Of a stretch of 64,000 nt of DNA, positions 31,211-43,234 are shown piece after piece. Made by a program: the position numbers and the translations under genes. The notes below the pieces were generated by a model, which did not search any database, was not told where the DNA came from, and saw only the letters and a list, made by a program, of their open reading frames with translations. The stretch comes from Diphasiastrum complanatum (Eukaryota > Streptophyta > Lycopodiopsida > Lycopodiales > Lycopodiaceae), in contig CM055108.1 in the NCBI GenBank assembly GCA_029204225.1, positions 47,233,486 to 47,297,485 on the forward strand, given 5' to 3'. Within the stretch, counting starts at the first letter, position 1. Every line of letters begins with the position of its first letter.

Positions 31211-31473
31211 TTTACATAACTAATGGTAGGGTTGAAAAGAATGTTATTAGGAGCACTGATGATAGGAGAAACAAAGTTCAATCTACTAAGAAAGGGGGCA
31301 GAGCAAAGGGATCTGCTCGAGTGAGGAGAAAGAGCAGTCTTATCAAGCTTGAGGATGTCGCGTTTTTGGAAGTGACCACGACCATTAGAAAAGGAGAAGG
31401 GAAAGAGTAAAACAAACTATCAATCTATAACAGAAAAAGAGTTACTTTACTCACGTTTTTCGTTTTGATCCAT
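31057..31473 (-). other. Possible decayed gene exon, low support
   Basis: A minus-strand frame is open for over 100 codons down to 31057, rich in Ser, Lys and Asn. Part of it (STEDKWANLK region) is conserved at protein level in the copy at 63850-64000. An ATG at 31473 is followed by a GTGAGT donor-like site. I do not recognise the protein. It could be the end of a family F-associated repeat instead. Confidence 0.25.
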
Positions 31474-32044
31474 TTTTTGCTGTCCCAGTAAAATAATTGT
31501 TAGGAACTTTGAGAAGCAAACAAGAACCAGATCCTCACAAAACAAAACATTTGCTCTTCCACTTCCGCTATCCCCAAATGTGCCTTTTAATCTCTCACTT
31601 TCCTAACCTATTCCATTTGTTAGAAACTTCGCTATCCCAGATTCGCTATCTTGGCACTTTTTTAGGTTTTCGATTTTCTTGCTTTCGTCCATTTTTTTTT
31701 AAAGCACTTCAAAGATGTATGCCAATCTTTCATGTTTGCGAGTTTCCTCTTTCTCGAGATTAATGCTTTCCCACGTTCCCCTGGTTTCGAGAATTTCATC
31801 TTTTTTGTCTATCTGCTACTTGGTTTTTATCCTTTTTTGCCTTTTTGTTTCATCTACCCTGCAAGCTTGGCTAAATCTTTTGACTATCCCCGAAAAGCTT
31901 TGTTGGATCTATCACTGACTGTCCTGCAAGCTTAGTCGAATCTTACACCTGTTTTCCTTTGGATTTTCGATTTTTTCTCCTTTGGATCTTCGTGAGTTTC
32001 TCCTTTTTTGTCTTTTGCGTCTCCGCTTCCAAGTATTGTTTGTA
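31474..32044. other. No gene recognised
   Basis: Pyrimidine-rich plus strand with short T-rich frames. No motif or repeat is supported. Absent from the copy at 42.1 kb. Confidence 0.4.
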
Positions 32045-32280
32045 TATGGAATATCAAAAACTATTGATATCAAATTACATTTAGGATTCTCATTCTTATC
32101 TATTCTTAATGATATCCTACAAGATAATTCTTGGCACTTCTTTATATAATGATTATTCACTTGTGAAGAATCGTCAATTCTAATATTAAGGTTCTTAATC
32201 TCTATTATAAAGTAAATATTTATAAAAACTATACATATATATATGTACATCGAGAGAAAAAAATTCCAAATGAATAAGAA
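32045..32280. repeat. 230-bp AT-rich repeat, copy 1
   Basis: Strongly similar to 42125-42355 (shares ATTACATTTAGGATTCTCAT and TGTACATCGAGAGAAAAAAA). Nature unknown; possibly the end of the dispersed block or an LTR scrap. Confidence 0.75.
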
Positions 32281-32284
32281 AAAT

Positions 32285-32411
32285 TTACTCATTCTTGCCT
32301 TGGTGTGGAGCATCCTACACTCTTCAGCCACTAATACACTGTGAAGTTTTTCTATAGTTGGCAAAGTGTCTTGGATGCAAAACTTTGGACCAAATTTGCA
32401 AAGTCATCTCC
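32285..32411 (-). pseudogene. Family D gag fragment, part 1 (target of element C)
   Basis: Encodes TIEKLHSVLVAEECRMLHTK on the minus strand, as in the family D element. The other half is at 38369-38930, so element C inserted into this gag. Confidence 0.8.
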
Positions 32412-33093
32412 TGTTAAAAATTCACAATTCTAGCTTGACTAGTTTTGGTCATATGACTTGTAAATAGTTAGATGGTCATGATGTGGCTTGTCACACGTGC
32501 CAAATAGCATAGGATTCCATTCATAAGGATGTTCTCAAGTAGACCTAAGTTTTAGAACCTTTGAAATGAGTCCAAATTATGCTTAGATACAAGGGAGAAA
32601 AAATAGGAGCTATTTTTGGTAAATTTTGCATTGTTGAGGGATCTCCAAGATTCCAACCCTAACTTGGTAGGGATGAAAGGTCCACCAAAATTAGCATTAG
32701 GGATAGGTTTAGGGCTACTCATACCTGCCCAAAACCGTGATGGATCATGTATATATAGGTGATGATATCTCACCAAAATCAATCAAGCAATTTCATGTTT
32801 TTTCTCTCATAATGGTGCAATTGCTCTCTATGTTCATAATTGTTTGAGTACTTGTGATTACTAATGATTATAGGATTGAATGTAGGTCTGGTGTACAGTA
32901 CTCAGACTGTGGGAGGCCGTACTTTCACACGTGTGAAGCCTTCTTCAAGGATTTGGGCCATTTAGTGAGGTTCAAGCATAGATTTTTGATGGATTTTGAT
33001 GGTTCACCTTGTGCTAATCTTATTAAATCATAATCTATTGTTTCCCTCATCATTTCAAGTGTTTTAGGATCCTTATTTGCTGTAATTTTTACA
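32412..33093 (+). repeat. 5' LTR of element C
   Basis: TGTTAAAAATTC...TTTTTACA. Contains the CACACGTGTG palindrome at 32936-32945. Confidence 0.93.
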
Positions 33094-33106
33094 TGGTATC
33101 AGAGCC
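33094..33106 (+). promoter_or_regulatory. Primer binding site of element C
   Basis: TGGTATCAGAGCC directly after the 5' LTR, the standard copia initiator-Met site. Confidence 0.9.
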
Positions 33107-33904
33107 TAAAGGCTGAAATGAGCTAAATCCTTGGTTTTCATTCAATTTGATCACAATTTTTTATCTAAATCTTGTGTAGATTGGATCTTAGCATTTAGTA
33201 TTGATTCTAGAACTCAAAGTGAGTCAAATACATTGGAGATTGGTGTTGTGTGACCTCATTTGCAGGTGTTTAGGTGTCTAAAACCAGAGGCAAAGTTGAA
33301 TTCAATTCACATTACCAAGATAGCAAGTTTTGCTTGCTCCAAGCATTGATTTCTAAGCGAGTTTTGGAGGTGATTTCATAGAGGAGGCTTTCTAGCATTC
33401 AAGGAGAGGGAAGATCAGAGTTTTGGGGACTCTTCAAGGCTGTTCTAAGGTGTAGTAGACACCTCCTAAAGTGATTTAGGTTCAGTCCAACCATTGCTTG
33501 ACTTATGCACCAAATTAGATCAATTTTTCATCAATTTTGATCATTTTTTGCTTGTGATTGGATAGTAGATTGTGTTGCATCCTCATTAAGTTCCATTTAG
33601 ATCTTTTACAAGTAATTTTGGAAGTATATTAGGTTGCTGAAATTCACTCTTGATCAGATCATTTGGAAGCTTTAATGTTCTTTATAGAAAGAGGGGCAAT
33701 TCTACTAGTATTGTCTACTTCAATCAAGCAAGTGCATTGTTTCTAGTATTCTATGATTTGATTTTGTTAAAGATCATTCTTAGATCTTTATAGGAAGTCT
33801 ATTACTGATCTTTTCAGGTCCCTAAGAAGTGGGATAAGGTAGACCTTCAATCAAATCAATACAAGTAACCTTCATTTGTGTCAAGTCCTTAATTAGGAGA
33901 CTAG
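33107..33904 (+). other. Untranslated leader of element C
   Basis: Non-coding stretch between the primer site and gag ATG, similar in length to that of element E. Confidence 0.6.
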
Positions 33905-35404
33905 ATGGCATCTATAAATGCATATCTTTTGGATACTAATGAAAGGCTCAACAAAACTAACTATTCCATATGGAAAGTTAGAATGGAATCTATCATGATC
34001 ATGCAAGATCTGATGGAGATTGTAAATGGTAAGGAGGGTGAACCTATTCATCCTCAAGAAAAAGCCAAATACATCAAGAGGTGCAATGTTGCACTACATT
34101 GCATAAAAATGAATGTTGCAAATGAACTCTTAAGAGAGGTAGGAGATTGCATTTTAGCTCAAGATGCTTGGGAGACTTTGCAAAAGGTCTATGAATTCAA
34201 GAACCAAACTAGAATGTTAGCTTTGAAGAATCAAATCTATAGAAGCTATCAAAAGAAAGGAGAGAGTTCACATACTTTTGTCCTAAGAGTAAAGGAATTG
34301 AACAAAGAGCTAGAAACCTATATAGGTGACCCTATCAAGGATGAAGAGCTTGTTCAACTCATATTGAATGGACTAAGCTTTGAATTTGACAATTTGGTTC
34401 AGGGATATGCAATTATGGGTAAGCTACCCATACTTGAAGAACTCCAAGGCACGCTCATGGCCGAGGAATCAAGAAGGAGCCAAATGCAAGAGAGGATGGA
34501 TAGGCTTTCCATCCAAGGTGGAGATGACCAAGCTCTCTTCACCAAAGGCAAAGGCAAGTCCAAAGGCAAAGGATCAACATTCAAGAAGTCTACAAAGGAG
34601 GAGGAGAGTTCACATGAGGACTCTCTCATGATGTCCATATTTTCTTCAACAAGCTTCAAAGGAGAAGATCCTTGGTGGATTGACTCGGGTGCTAGTTCAC
34701 ACATGACTAGTAAAAGGGAGTTTTTCTCTTCTCTCTTATCTTATGATGGACCTATAAAGTCTATCTATACAGCAAATGATGAAGCTTGTAAGATTGAAGG
34801 AGCTGGTAGCATTCCCCTTTGCTTAGGATCTTCCAAAAAGATCAACATAGAAGGTGTTTTGTACATTCCTACAATAACAAAGAATCTACTAAGTGTTGGC
34901 CAAATGGTAGACAATGGTTTCAATGTTGACTTTGCTTCAAATGAATGTTTCATCAAGAAGAAGGGTAAGATAGTGGCTAAGGGCACTAGACTTGGCAAAC
35001 TTTATAAGTTGGATGCATTTGTGGATACTAATGTTGTCATGTTGGCTGAGAAGAGCAAGATATCTACCTTTACTTTATGGCACAAAAGACTTGGACATGT
35101 CAACTCGGGTTCCATGGAGGCTATGATCAAGGAGGAGTATGCTTTAGGCCTACCAAGGTCTATTGGGAAGGAAGACAAGGTTTGTGAAGCTTGTGCCTTA
35201 TCCAAGTTACATAAGAAGGTGTTTCCTAACTCCATCACAAAGTCATCTCATCCTCTTGAACTCATACACTCGGATGTGCACATTGCTAGCACCAAATCTA
35301 ATGGAGGTTCATCCATGTTTTTAACCTTCATTGATGACTACTCTCAAGATATTGTTGGGTGTTCTTACTTTCCTTCAAGTCTCAAGTATTTGATACTTTT
35401 GTAA
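33905..35404 (+). pseudogene. Gag, protease and start of integrase (element C)
   Basis: 499 codons. Gag starts ASINAYLLDTNERL. The usual CCHC knuckle after the Lys-rich linker is missing: the frame passes from KGKGSTFKKS to the protease WWIDSGASSH without it, so an in-frame deletion removed it. The integrase HHCC finger (LWHKRLGHVN...C..C) and the first catalytic Asp (HSDVH) are present. A frameshift near 35360-35400 then moves the rest into another frame. Confidence 0.85.
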
Positions 35405-36519
35405 AGTTCAAGTTGTTTGTGGAAAAGCATCATAATCATAGCATCAAGATTCTTAGAAGTGACAATAGTGGAGAATTCATCTCTAATGAGTTCAAGGCCT
35501 TTTGTGAGGAGGAAGGGATCAAGAAAGAGACTTCTTGTCCTTACACTCCTCAACAAAATGGAGTTGCTGAAAGAAGGAATAGAACATTATGTGAATGTTC
35601 TAAGGCTTTAAGATTAGATGCTTGTTTGCCCAAATCCTTTTGGGGTGAGTCTCTTGTATGTGCAAACTACTTGATGAATAGGGTGTCTTGCAAAGCAATT
35701 GAAGGCAAAACTCCTTATGAGATGTTGTATGGAAAGAAACCCAATCTTAATCACTTGAAAGTTTTTGGGTGTATATGTTATGTGCATGTGCCATTGGAAA
35801 CAAGAACCAAGGAGGATCCATCTTCCACAAGAGAGATCATGCTTGGATATGCAAGCTCGAGCAAGGGCTACAAAGTCTATCTCCCGTCCTTGAACAAATT
35901 TGTTGTTTCAAGGGATGTCATCTCTGATGAACATCATATGCATATGCTTGAAGAAGGCTCAAGTACTCCAACAATCAAGAAGAAGATGGCCGAGGAGCAA
36001 GATCTTGGTTTTGAGGAGGAGCAAGCACCAAACCCACCTATCACACCAAGGAGATCTTCAAGGGCAAAAGTGGAGCCATCAAGGCTCACATATCAAGGCA
36101 AAGGACAGCAAGTTGAGGGTATCTCATCCACTTCTTATTCTTTATCTAGTTTTGAGGAACCATCTAATGTTGAAGATGCATTGAACTCCAAAGAATGGTA
36201 TAAAGCTATGTTGGATGAGTATGATGCCTTGATTGAGAATGAAACTTGGTTGCTTGTTGAGAGACCTCAAAGGAATGTAATAAGATGCAAGTGGGTCTTC
36301 AAGCTTAAGTTGAATGCAAATGGGAGTGTTAACAAACATAAAGCAAGATTAGTTCCAAAAGGTTATGCTCAAGAGAGAGGGATAGACTATGAGAAAACTT
36401 TTGCACCCGTGGCCAAGATGGTCACAATAAGGCTAGTCATTGCACTTGCATCACATTTTGGATGGATTCTATGTCAAATGGATATCTCTAATGCTTTCTT
36501 GAATGGTTTTTTGGAATAG
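35359..36519 (+). pseudogene. Integrase core and RT front (element C)
   Basis: Continues the integrase with LRSDNSGEF (second Asp) and NGVAERRNR (Glu), then the EPSRLTYQGKG linker and RT motifs KWVFKLKLNANG and QMDISNAFLNG. It ends in a TAG just before DIYMEQP, where a Glu or Gln codon is expected. Confidence 0.85.
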
Positions 36520-37700
36520 GATATCTATATGGAGCAGCCACAAGGGTTCATCAAGCATGGAATGGAGAACAAAGTATGCCATCTCCAAAGAAGCATCTAT
36601 GGCTTGAAGCAAGCCTCGAGATCTTGGAATTCAAGACTACATTGCTATCTTATTTCACTTTCTTTTGTTCAAAGTGAATATGATCCCACTCTTTACATTA
36701 AGTTTCATGATGTTGGTATTGTACTTTTACTCATTTATGTAGATGACATCATCATTAGTGGAAATAGTGTTGATGGTATTGAAAAATCAAGATAGATCTA
36801 TCCTTAGAGTTCAAGATGGTAGATATAGGGTGTCTTCACTTCATCTTAGGCATAGAAGTACTTAGAGGGTCTGATTTTATCTTTATAAGTCAAGTAAACT
36901 ATGTTGAAGAAGTTTAAGATGGAAGTATGCAAAAGTGTTGACACACCAATGGAGCAAGATGTAAAAGTGCCAAACGAAGATGATGAAAGATCCTTCATGG
37001 ACATCACTTTGTTTAGGCAACTTATAGGTTCCTTAATGTGGATCACTATAACTAGACCAGATCTTAGCTTTAGTGTATGTAGGTTGAGCCAATCCATGCA
37101 AAAGCCATTGAATATCCATTGGAAAAAGGCTAAGAGGATTCTAAGATACATCTCGGGTACATTGGATTTTGGGATTCTATATAGAGGATATGTGGTTAAC
37201 CTTCATGCATTTAGTGATTCAGATTTTGTAGGGGACAAGAGGGATAGGAAATCAACAAGTGCCTATTCAACTTTCATAGGAGAAGGTGTGGTTTCATGGC
37301 TTTCAAAAAAGCAAGAAACTATATCTCTATCTTCAACCGAGGCCGAGTACAAAGCTTTGACAACCACTACAAAGGAGGTACTTTGGATCAAGAGATTATT
37401 GGTGGAACTAAAGATCATGGATTCAGAGGAGGCACCAATCATCTACAATGACAATTTATCAGCCCAACACCTTGCATCTAACCCAATCTTCCATGCAAGA
37501 TCTAAGCACATTGAGATATGCCATCACTTTGTGAGAGAAATGGTGCAAGCCAAGGAGATTGCTTTGGAGCATGTTCCAAGCAATGAATGTGTAGCTGATC
37601 TACTTACTAAACCACTTCAAAAGACACCTTTTATGAAGTTCAGATCATCACTTGGAGTGATTAGTAAAGCATTGACTGAACCAAGCTAGATAGTCAGGAG
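36520..37700 (+). pseudogene. RT palm and RNase H (element C)
   Basis: 36529-36795 carries SIYGLKQASRSW and LIYVDDIIISG with the catalytic YVDD intact. A frameshift near 36790 and poorly matching sequence follow. 36901-37689 then covers the RT thumb and RNase H (DSDFVGDKRDRKST, SSTEAEYKAL) to a normal C-terminus beside the 3' LTR. Confidence 0.85.
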
Positions 37701-38368
37701 TGTTAAAAATTCACAATTCTAGCTTGACTAGTTTTGGTCATATGACTTGTAAATAGTTAGATGGTCATGATGTGGCTTGTCACACGTGCCAAATAGAATA
37801 GGATTCCATTCATAAGGATGTTCTCAAGTAGACCTAAGTGTTAGAACCTTTGGAATGAGAATTATGCTTAGATACAAGGGAGAAAAAATAGGAGCTATTT
37901 TTGGTGATTTTTGCATTGTTGAGGGATCTCCAAGATTCCAACCCTAACTTGGTAGGGATGAAAGATCCACTAAAATTAGCATTAGGGATAGGTTTAGGGC
38001 TACTCATACCTGCCCAAAACCGTGATGGATCATGTATATATAGGTGATGATATCTCACCAAAATCAGTCAAGCAATTTCATGTTTTTTCTCTCATAAAGG
38101 TGCAATTGCTCTCTATGTTCAAAATTGTTTGAGTACTTGTGATTACTAATGATTATAGGATTGAATGTAGATCTGGTGTACAGTACTCAGACTTTGGGAG
38201 GCCGTACTTTCACACGTGTGAAGCCTCCTTCAAGGATTTGGGCCATTTAGTGAGGTTCAAGCATAGGATTTTGATGGTTCAACTTGTGCTAATCTTATGA
38301 AATCATAATCTATTGTTTCCCTCATCATTTCAAGTGTTTTAGGATCCTTATTTGCTGTAATTTTTACA
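37701..38368 (+). repeat. 3' LTR of element C
   Basis: Partner of 32412-33093 with a few small deletions. Palindrome CACACGTGTG at 38211-38220. Confidence 0.93.
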
Positions 38369-38930
38369 TCTCCTAGGCCATTAAGAACAATTTTTACAAG
38401 CTCTCCATCATGAAGCTTCCCTCCAATGGAAGCCAACTCCCTATTTAGAGACTTGCTTTTGAGTACGTAATCCTGTGCACTCTCCTCACTTCACCTCACG
38501 GTTTGTGAAATCTGATTTCTAAGCATGAGTACTCTTGAAGTGTTACTAAATTCATAGATTGATTTTAAAGACTCCCAAGCCTCTTTAGCACTTTTACAGG
38601 ATGATACTTCCCTCAAAAGATCATTGCTCACGTTCGTTTTCACACAATGAAGCGCTAGCCTAGATCTCTTTTTGTTTCTCACTAATTCATGTGCACCTAG
38701 AGGTTCATCTTCATCTTCATCTTCCATCAAAAACTCATAGAGGTTCATCTTCATCTTCAATCAAGAACTCATAGAGGTCTTGGAGCACCAAGAGTGACTC
38801 CATCCTAACCTTCCAAATAACAAAATTTGTAGATTTTCAATCTCTCACTAGCTTCTAGAAGGTATGCTCCAGCAGATCCCATCTTACTACTGATCTTATT
38901 GTTGGTCGGGTCGACAGTATTTATTATTGT
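38369..38930 (-). pseudogene. Family D gag fragment, part 2
   Basis: Minus-strand gag N-terminal half (ELVRNKKRSRLALHCVKTNV). A ~50-bp stretch around 38700-38780 is tandemly duplicated, giving a repeated Asp/Glu run. At 38930 it joins repeat R2, as at 9925. Confidence 0.8.
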
Positions 38931-39255
38931 TTATTATGTAAGTGGTAAGATCGACTCACCTACGGCCACCTGTTCCAATCAGCCGTTGCCACTTGTCGGC
39001 ACTCGAAGCTAGCTGAGAGACGTTAAACGTTGTCATCCACTCACCATCAGCCAACTGTTCCAATCATGATCTGCCACGTGCCCAAACGATTCTCCGAACC
39101 GATCAGACGGCCCTCATGGGCTGATCTCCCACTCCGGTGGTCCGATCGAACGGTGGGCTTGCCCTATTTTTGCTTTTGTGATCTGATCCGATGGTTGCCG
39201 TGCCTGATGCTCAGCTCCGGTGCTGCAATCCGATGGACAACGTGTCAGACATACT
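38931..39255. repeat. Dispersed repeat R2, copy 2
   Basis: Matches 9926-10250 and 46395-46790, again joined to a gag D start. No coding potential. Confidence 0.7.
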
Positions 39256-39536
39256 TTGACAAATTAGAGATGACAAGTTGTAAGTAATAATAATGGTGAG
39301 CTTTCATCTACATGCATTTTGAAGTGCTACATATTGTTTTTACAGGTGGTTTTAAAGTGAAGATCTGGTTGGCTGTAACAAGGCCTTGGTGGGTTATTAT
39401 GGTTACGTCACTTTTATTATGCTTTCAATAGTCTGTAGGTGTCACTTAATCTTGGGTAAATTTTGTGCCCAACTTATTGCTAACAAATAAAAGTACCTAC
39501 GAAGTCTCACACTGAAATATTCTAGAGATGATTAGC
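39256..39536. repeat. 280-bp repeat, inverted relative to 47386-47668
   Basis: Close reverse-complement match to the copy 8 kb downstream. No coding content seen. Confidence 0.8.
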
Positions 39537-40545
39537 TTTGGTGTAGTAGAACCACCAGTTGGCAAGAAATCCATTGGTTGCAAATGGGTGTACAAGACTA
39601 AGTACCATACAGATGGAAGTATAGCAAAGCACAAAGCTAGATTGGTGATCAAAGGATATGCACAAAGTAAAGGGAGCAACTATGAGGAGACCTTTGCGCC
39701 AGTATGTAAGTGGAATAATCTATGTCTACTTGTTGCTTTAGCTTCACATTTTGGTTGACCTTTGCATCAGATGGATGTGAGATCTACTTTTCTAAATGGT
39801 GAGTTAGAAGAAGAGGTGTTCATAGATCAACCTGAAGGCTTTGTAGCAAAAGGATAGGAGAATAAAGTATGTCGCTTGAAGAAATAACTTTATGGTCTTA
39901 AACAGGCACCACGTGCGTGGTACAGTAGGATTGATGCCTACTTTCTTTCTAAGGGGATGGTGAGAACACGTTCTGATCTGAATCTTTAGGTCTTGTGCTT
40001 TGATGGTATGGTTGCTTTGATTGCTCTTTATGTTGATGACTTGATTATCACGGGAAATAATCAAGAGATGATAGACATGATCAAGAAAGACCTCATGGAA
40101 CAATTTGAGATGATAGATCTCAACCTAATGCATTATTGCCTTGGAGTGGAGGTGTGGCAAAAAGGACATGAAGTGGGTTTAACACAGGCGAAGTATGTCA
40201 GTGAGTTGTTGCTCAAGTTCAGGTTGCAGGATTGCAAGCTAGTAAACACTCCTATTGAACCAGGTAAAAAGCTTTCAGTCACAGCCATTTGATGCTACAT
40301 TGTATAGGCAGTCAGTAGGGAGCCTGATTTACCTTACCACGACTAGACCAGATATATGCTATGATGTTGGTATTGTAAGTTAGTTTATGGCAGCACCTAC
40401 AGAAACGCATTGGAAGGCAACTAAGCGCATTTTTTGTTATGTCAAAGGCACTTTAGATTATGGCTTGACTTAAAGGAAGCATGAGGGTTTACCTGAGTTA
40501 TGTGGCTATGTGGATCCAGATTGGGAAGGTGCTATAGGTGTGTCA
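39537..40545 (+). pseudogene. Copia family B RT/RNase H fragment
   Basis: Starts in the RT (EPPVGKKSIGCKWVYKTKYH), has YVDDLIITG, and carries several stops (about 39757, 39856, 39985). It ends in the same RNase H position, against the same reversed family F gag, as the copy at 29866. Confidence 0.85.
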
Positions 40546-40985
40546 TGATAGTCATCACCCAGTTGTCATATGGGCTTGGAAAACTTGAAAGAAAAGTCAT
40601 TATTGTGTCTTGATCATCAATGAATGATCCGACAACAACCATCTATTGTAGCAGGTTCTTGATTGATGTGATTATGTAGTGAATCACTATTTGGCATCGT
40701 GAGTCAGTAGAATCTCCTTCTGAGGTGTAGCTTGAAGGCTACGTCCCGCACATCGCACAATGTGCTCAAGATGTTCCAGACTTTTTTTGAGGTCTAAGCT
40801 TCAGACACATGGCCAATTTGTGTGTCTGAGATGTTGAGGATAATCAGCACAAAAGCTTTGCCATCCTTCAGCTTCCATCGGGAGATTGCAGTGTCGTCTA
40901 CTTTGGGTCTTGCCTCTGCACCTATGACAACATCATACAACTCCTTAGCCATTAGCATATTTTTCATCTTAAATTTTCACAGATG
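40546..40985 (-). pseudogene. Copia family F gag fragment, copy 2
   Basis: Same gag and same junction as 29867-30300, showing the two regions arose by duplication. Confidence 0.8.
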
Positions 40986-42090
40986 GTAGTTGAATCCATT
41001 AAGCTTGTCCATAATGAGACTCGCTTTGCTTTGTGAATCCATCTGGAAGTTAGTCTAGGTGACACTAATAACTATCAATGACTGAAGAATGAAAATCTAA
41101 TGCTATTTACAGAACAAGAAAACTATTATTCTATGGGCTGATAGAACTATGTTCTATGGGAAGCTCATCAAGCTATAAAAATGGCTCCAATACTTTGTTG
41201 GGAGATGTTGGTGGAAATCTCATCGATGCGTACACTGCGTGGATCACAATTGATCGCCCAGGCGAACACAAAATCTGTTTGCGCTTTGTGGAAGCAAGAA
41301 GAGCAGACATTAATGCAAAATAGTAAGAGAGTAAAAAAAACGAAATAGCAAATGCATCCAACACTGACAAAGATCTGAATGCAATAACAAGATAATACTT
41401 GATTCAAATTAATGTATATGAAAATACAAGTCATATTGATGATGTGCGCACAAGACAATTGTGGGCGACACCGTCGTGCTCAAGAAGCTAACTCTGCTCT
41501 GTAAAAGCTTGAGCTTATTACTGACAATCAGTTTGAAAGAAAGAATCGATGCGTGAAAGCATGTACAATGTTTGTCTCTGATAATTCTCTTGTGTTGTTT
41601 GTTACAATGATCATCATCTACATACAATTTGCATTAGTGTTGACGTATGTACAAAAAGGAAATAGAGTAGTAGCACCGTCTTGGGTAGATTGTGGCGGCG
41701 GTGGCTGTTTTTGTTGAAGTGGTTGCACAATACAATAGGTGGGTGTGAGGAGGCTGCGACTACCCGGAGTCAAGCGTATTGTTGTTGATAGTTGATGAGG
41801 TCGATGAAGTGGACTAATCTTGATGGTACCGACGATAGTCGATTAAGTCGACATCTTGGACAAGTCGGACTTCCTCGACAAGTGGGTTGCCACTTTGATG
41901 CTTGTCTTTGACAATAGCGCATTTTTGCAGACCATGCGACAATGCATGTAAAACTACAACAATCGAATGGAACTAGATTAACATGAAATTTAGGAGAGTT
42001 GAGGAATAAATCCAACACAAGCTTCTACACAACCTCTATAATTCAATTGTCAATATCACATGCAGTTCACTTGCCTAAAAATTCCTATTC
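40986..42090. repeat. Dispersed block, copy 2
   Basis: Fullest copy of the block also at 30301 and 62886. Its right end switches near 42110 to the AT-rich repeat shared with 32045. Confidence 0.7.
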
Positions 42091-42124
42091 AATTCGAATA
42101 AGGACACAATTATTTTCTTTATTT

Positions 42125-42355
42125 TTAAAATCAAGAACTCTTGATATCAAATTACATTTAGGATTCTCATTCTTATATATTCTTGATAAAATCTTACAAG
42201 ATAATTCTTGGCACTTCTTTATATAATGATTATTCACTTGTCAAGAATCGTCAGTCCTAATATTAAGGTTCTTAATCTCTATTATAAAGTAAATATCTAT
42301 TAAAGTTATACATATATATGTACATCGAGAGAAAAAAATCCAAATAATAAGAAAA
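42125..42355. repeat. 230-bp AT-rich repeat, copy 2
   Basis: Partner of 32045-32280. Here it directly follows the dispersed block, while at 31 kb about 0.9 kb intervenes. Confidence 0.75.
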
Positions 42356-43234
42356 AATTGAAAACTTGGCCAACACTTTTTGGGCACAAATAGTAGAAGT
42401 TAGAACTTAGCGATTGGAAACTTGACAATGGTGAGAGCTTTTAACATGAGATTTTATTTGATGGTCCTTCCACAAGCTTGTTTAAAATATTTCAACTATT
42501 TGATGCTTTGCAGGGCTAATTGATGCTAACGTTATTCCCCCCTTGACAGGTTAATTTGATTCTCAACATCAATTCAAGGCTTAAAGGGACTTGGAACTGG
42601 GAGACAATTCTTACAAAAGCCCATATTAGTTGGCTCTACATGCAAGGTGATTCTTAGAATTTTTTATGCTTATCAATTTGGATCTTTAGAATTGGTTGAT
42701 AGTAAATAACAAAATTAAGAACTTTGTTAAAAAGCCCATATCTGATTGGCAAGGGTCTCGGCCCAACAATAATATGGACTCTGAAATTTCAAGGGGTCCT
42801 TGCAAGTTGCATATTCTTGAGTCTTTCTCAATTTTTTGAGGACTATTACAGTTCACTCATAAAGGGTCCATCTGGACGTCTGGAGTCTCTGACTTCGACT
42901 CTGGACTCCGTGCCTACGTTATTAGCACTTGGAGTTTCTAACAAAGCAGAAACTGGCAGATTAAAACCCGTAATCGGCAGTATCACGCTAGTCCAGGACT
43001 GTACATTTATATGGTGGTTCTGCATGTACGTATTTACGTATTTATACGACTTCAAAATGTACGATGCATTCATCATGAACATTCACGAAACAAAACAATA
43101 GAAACGATGAAAATTCACGAAGCAGAAACAGAAACGATGAAATTTCCATTCAAAAACTTCCGTCATACATTTCTTTACTTCCAAAAACTTCATATATGAA
43201 GCGGGCGTCCAAAATCCTCTGATTACAAGAGTAA
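42356..43234. other. 3' flank of the recombinase gene
   Basis: No gene supported. It holds TACGTTATTAGCA (42915-42927), which recurs beyond the gene at 45409-45421, and two near-copies of a GAAACGATGAAA-containing unit at about 43078-43145. These could belong to the end of the recombinase element. Confidence 0.4.

Larger units (their letters stand above)
32412..38368 (+). mobile_element. Copia element C, complete but mutated
   Basis: LTRs at 32412-33093 and 37701-38368 (682 and 668 bp, roughly 95% alike by eye). The target duplication TCTCC is at 32407-32411 and 38369-38373. The primer site TGGTATCAGAGCC is at 33094-33106. Its gag-pol is related to element E but is broken by two frameshifts and a stop, and lacks the zinc knuckle. 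It sits in a family D gag fragment and is younger than that fragment. Confidence 0.95.

Noticed and set aside
31057-31281. Confident host gene at 31 kb
   Set aside because: Partly repeated at 63.9 kb and not recognisable; kept only as a low-confidence feature.
42724-43101. 125-codon plus-strand ORF beside the recombinase
   Set aside because: No recognisable domain and no supporting context; similar lengths occur by chance here.
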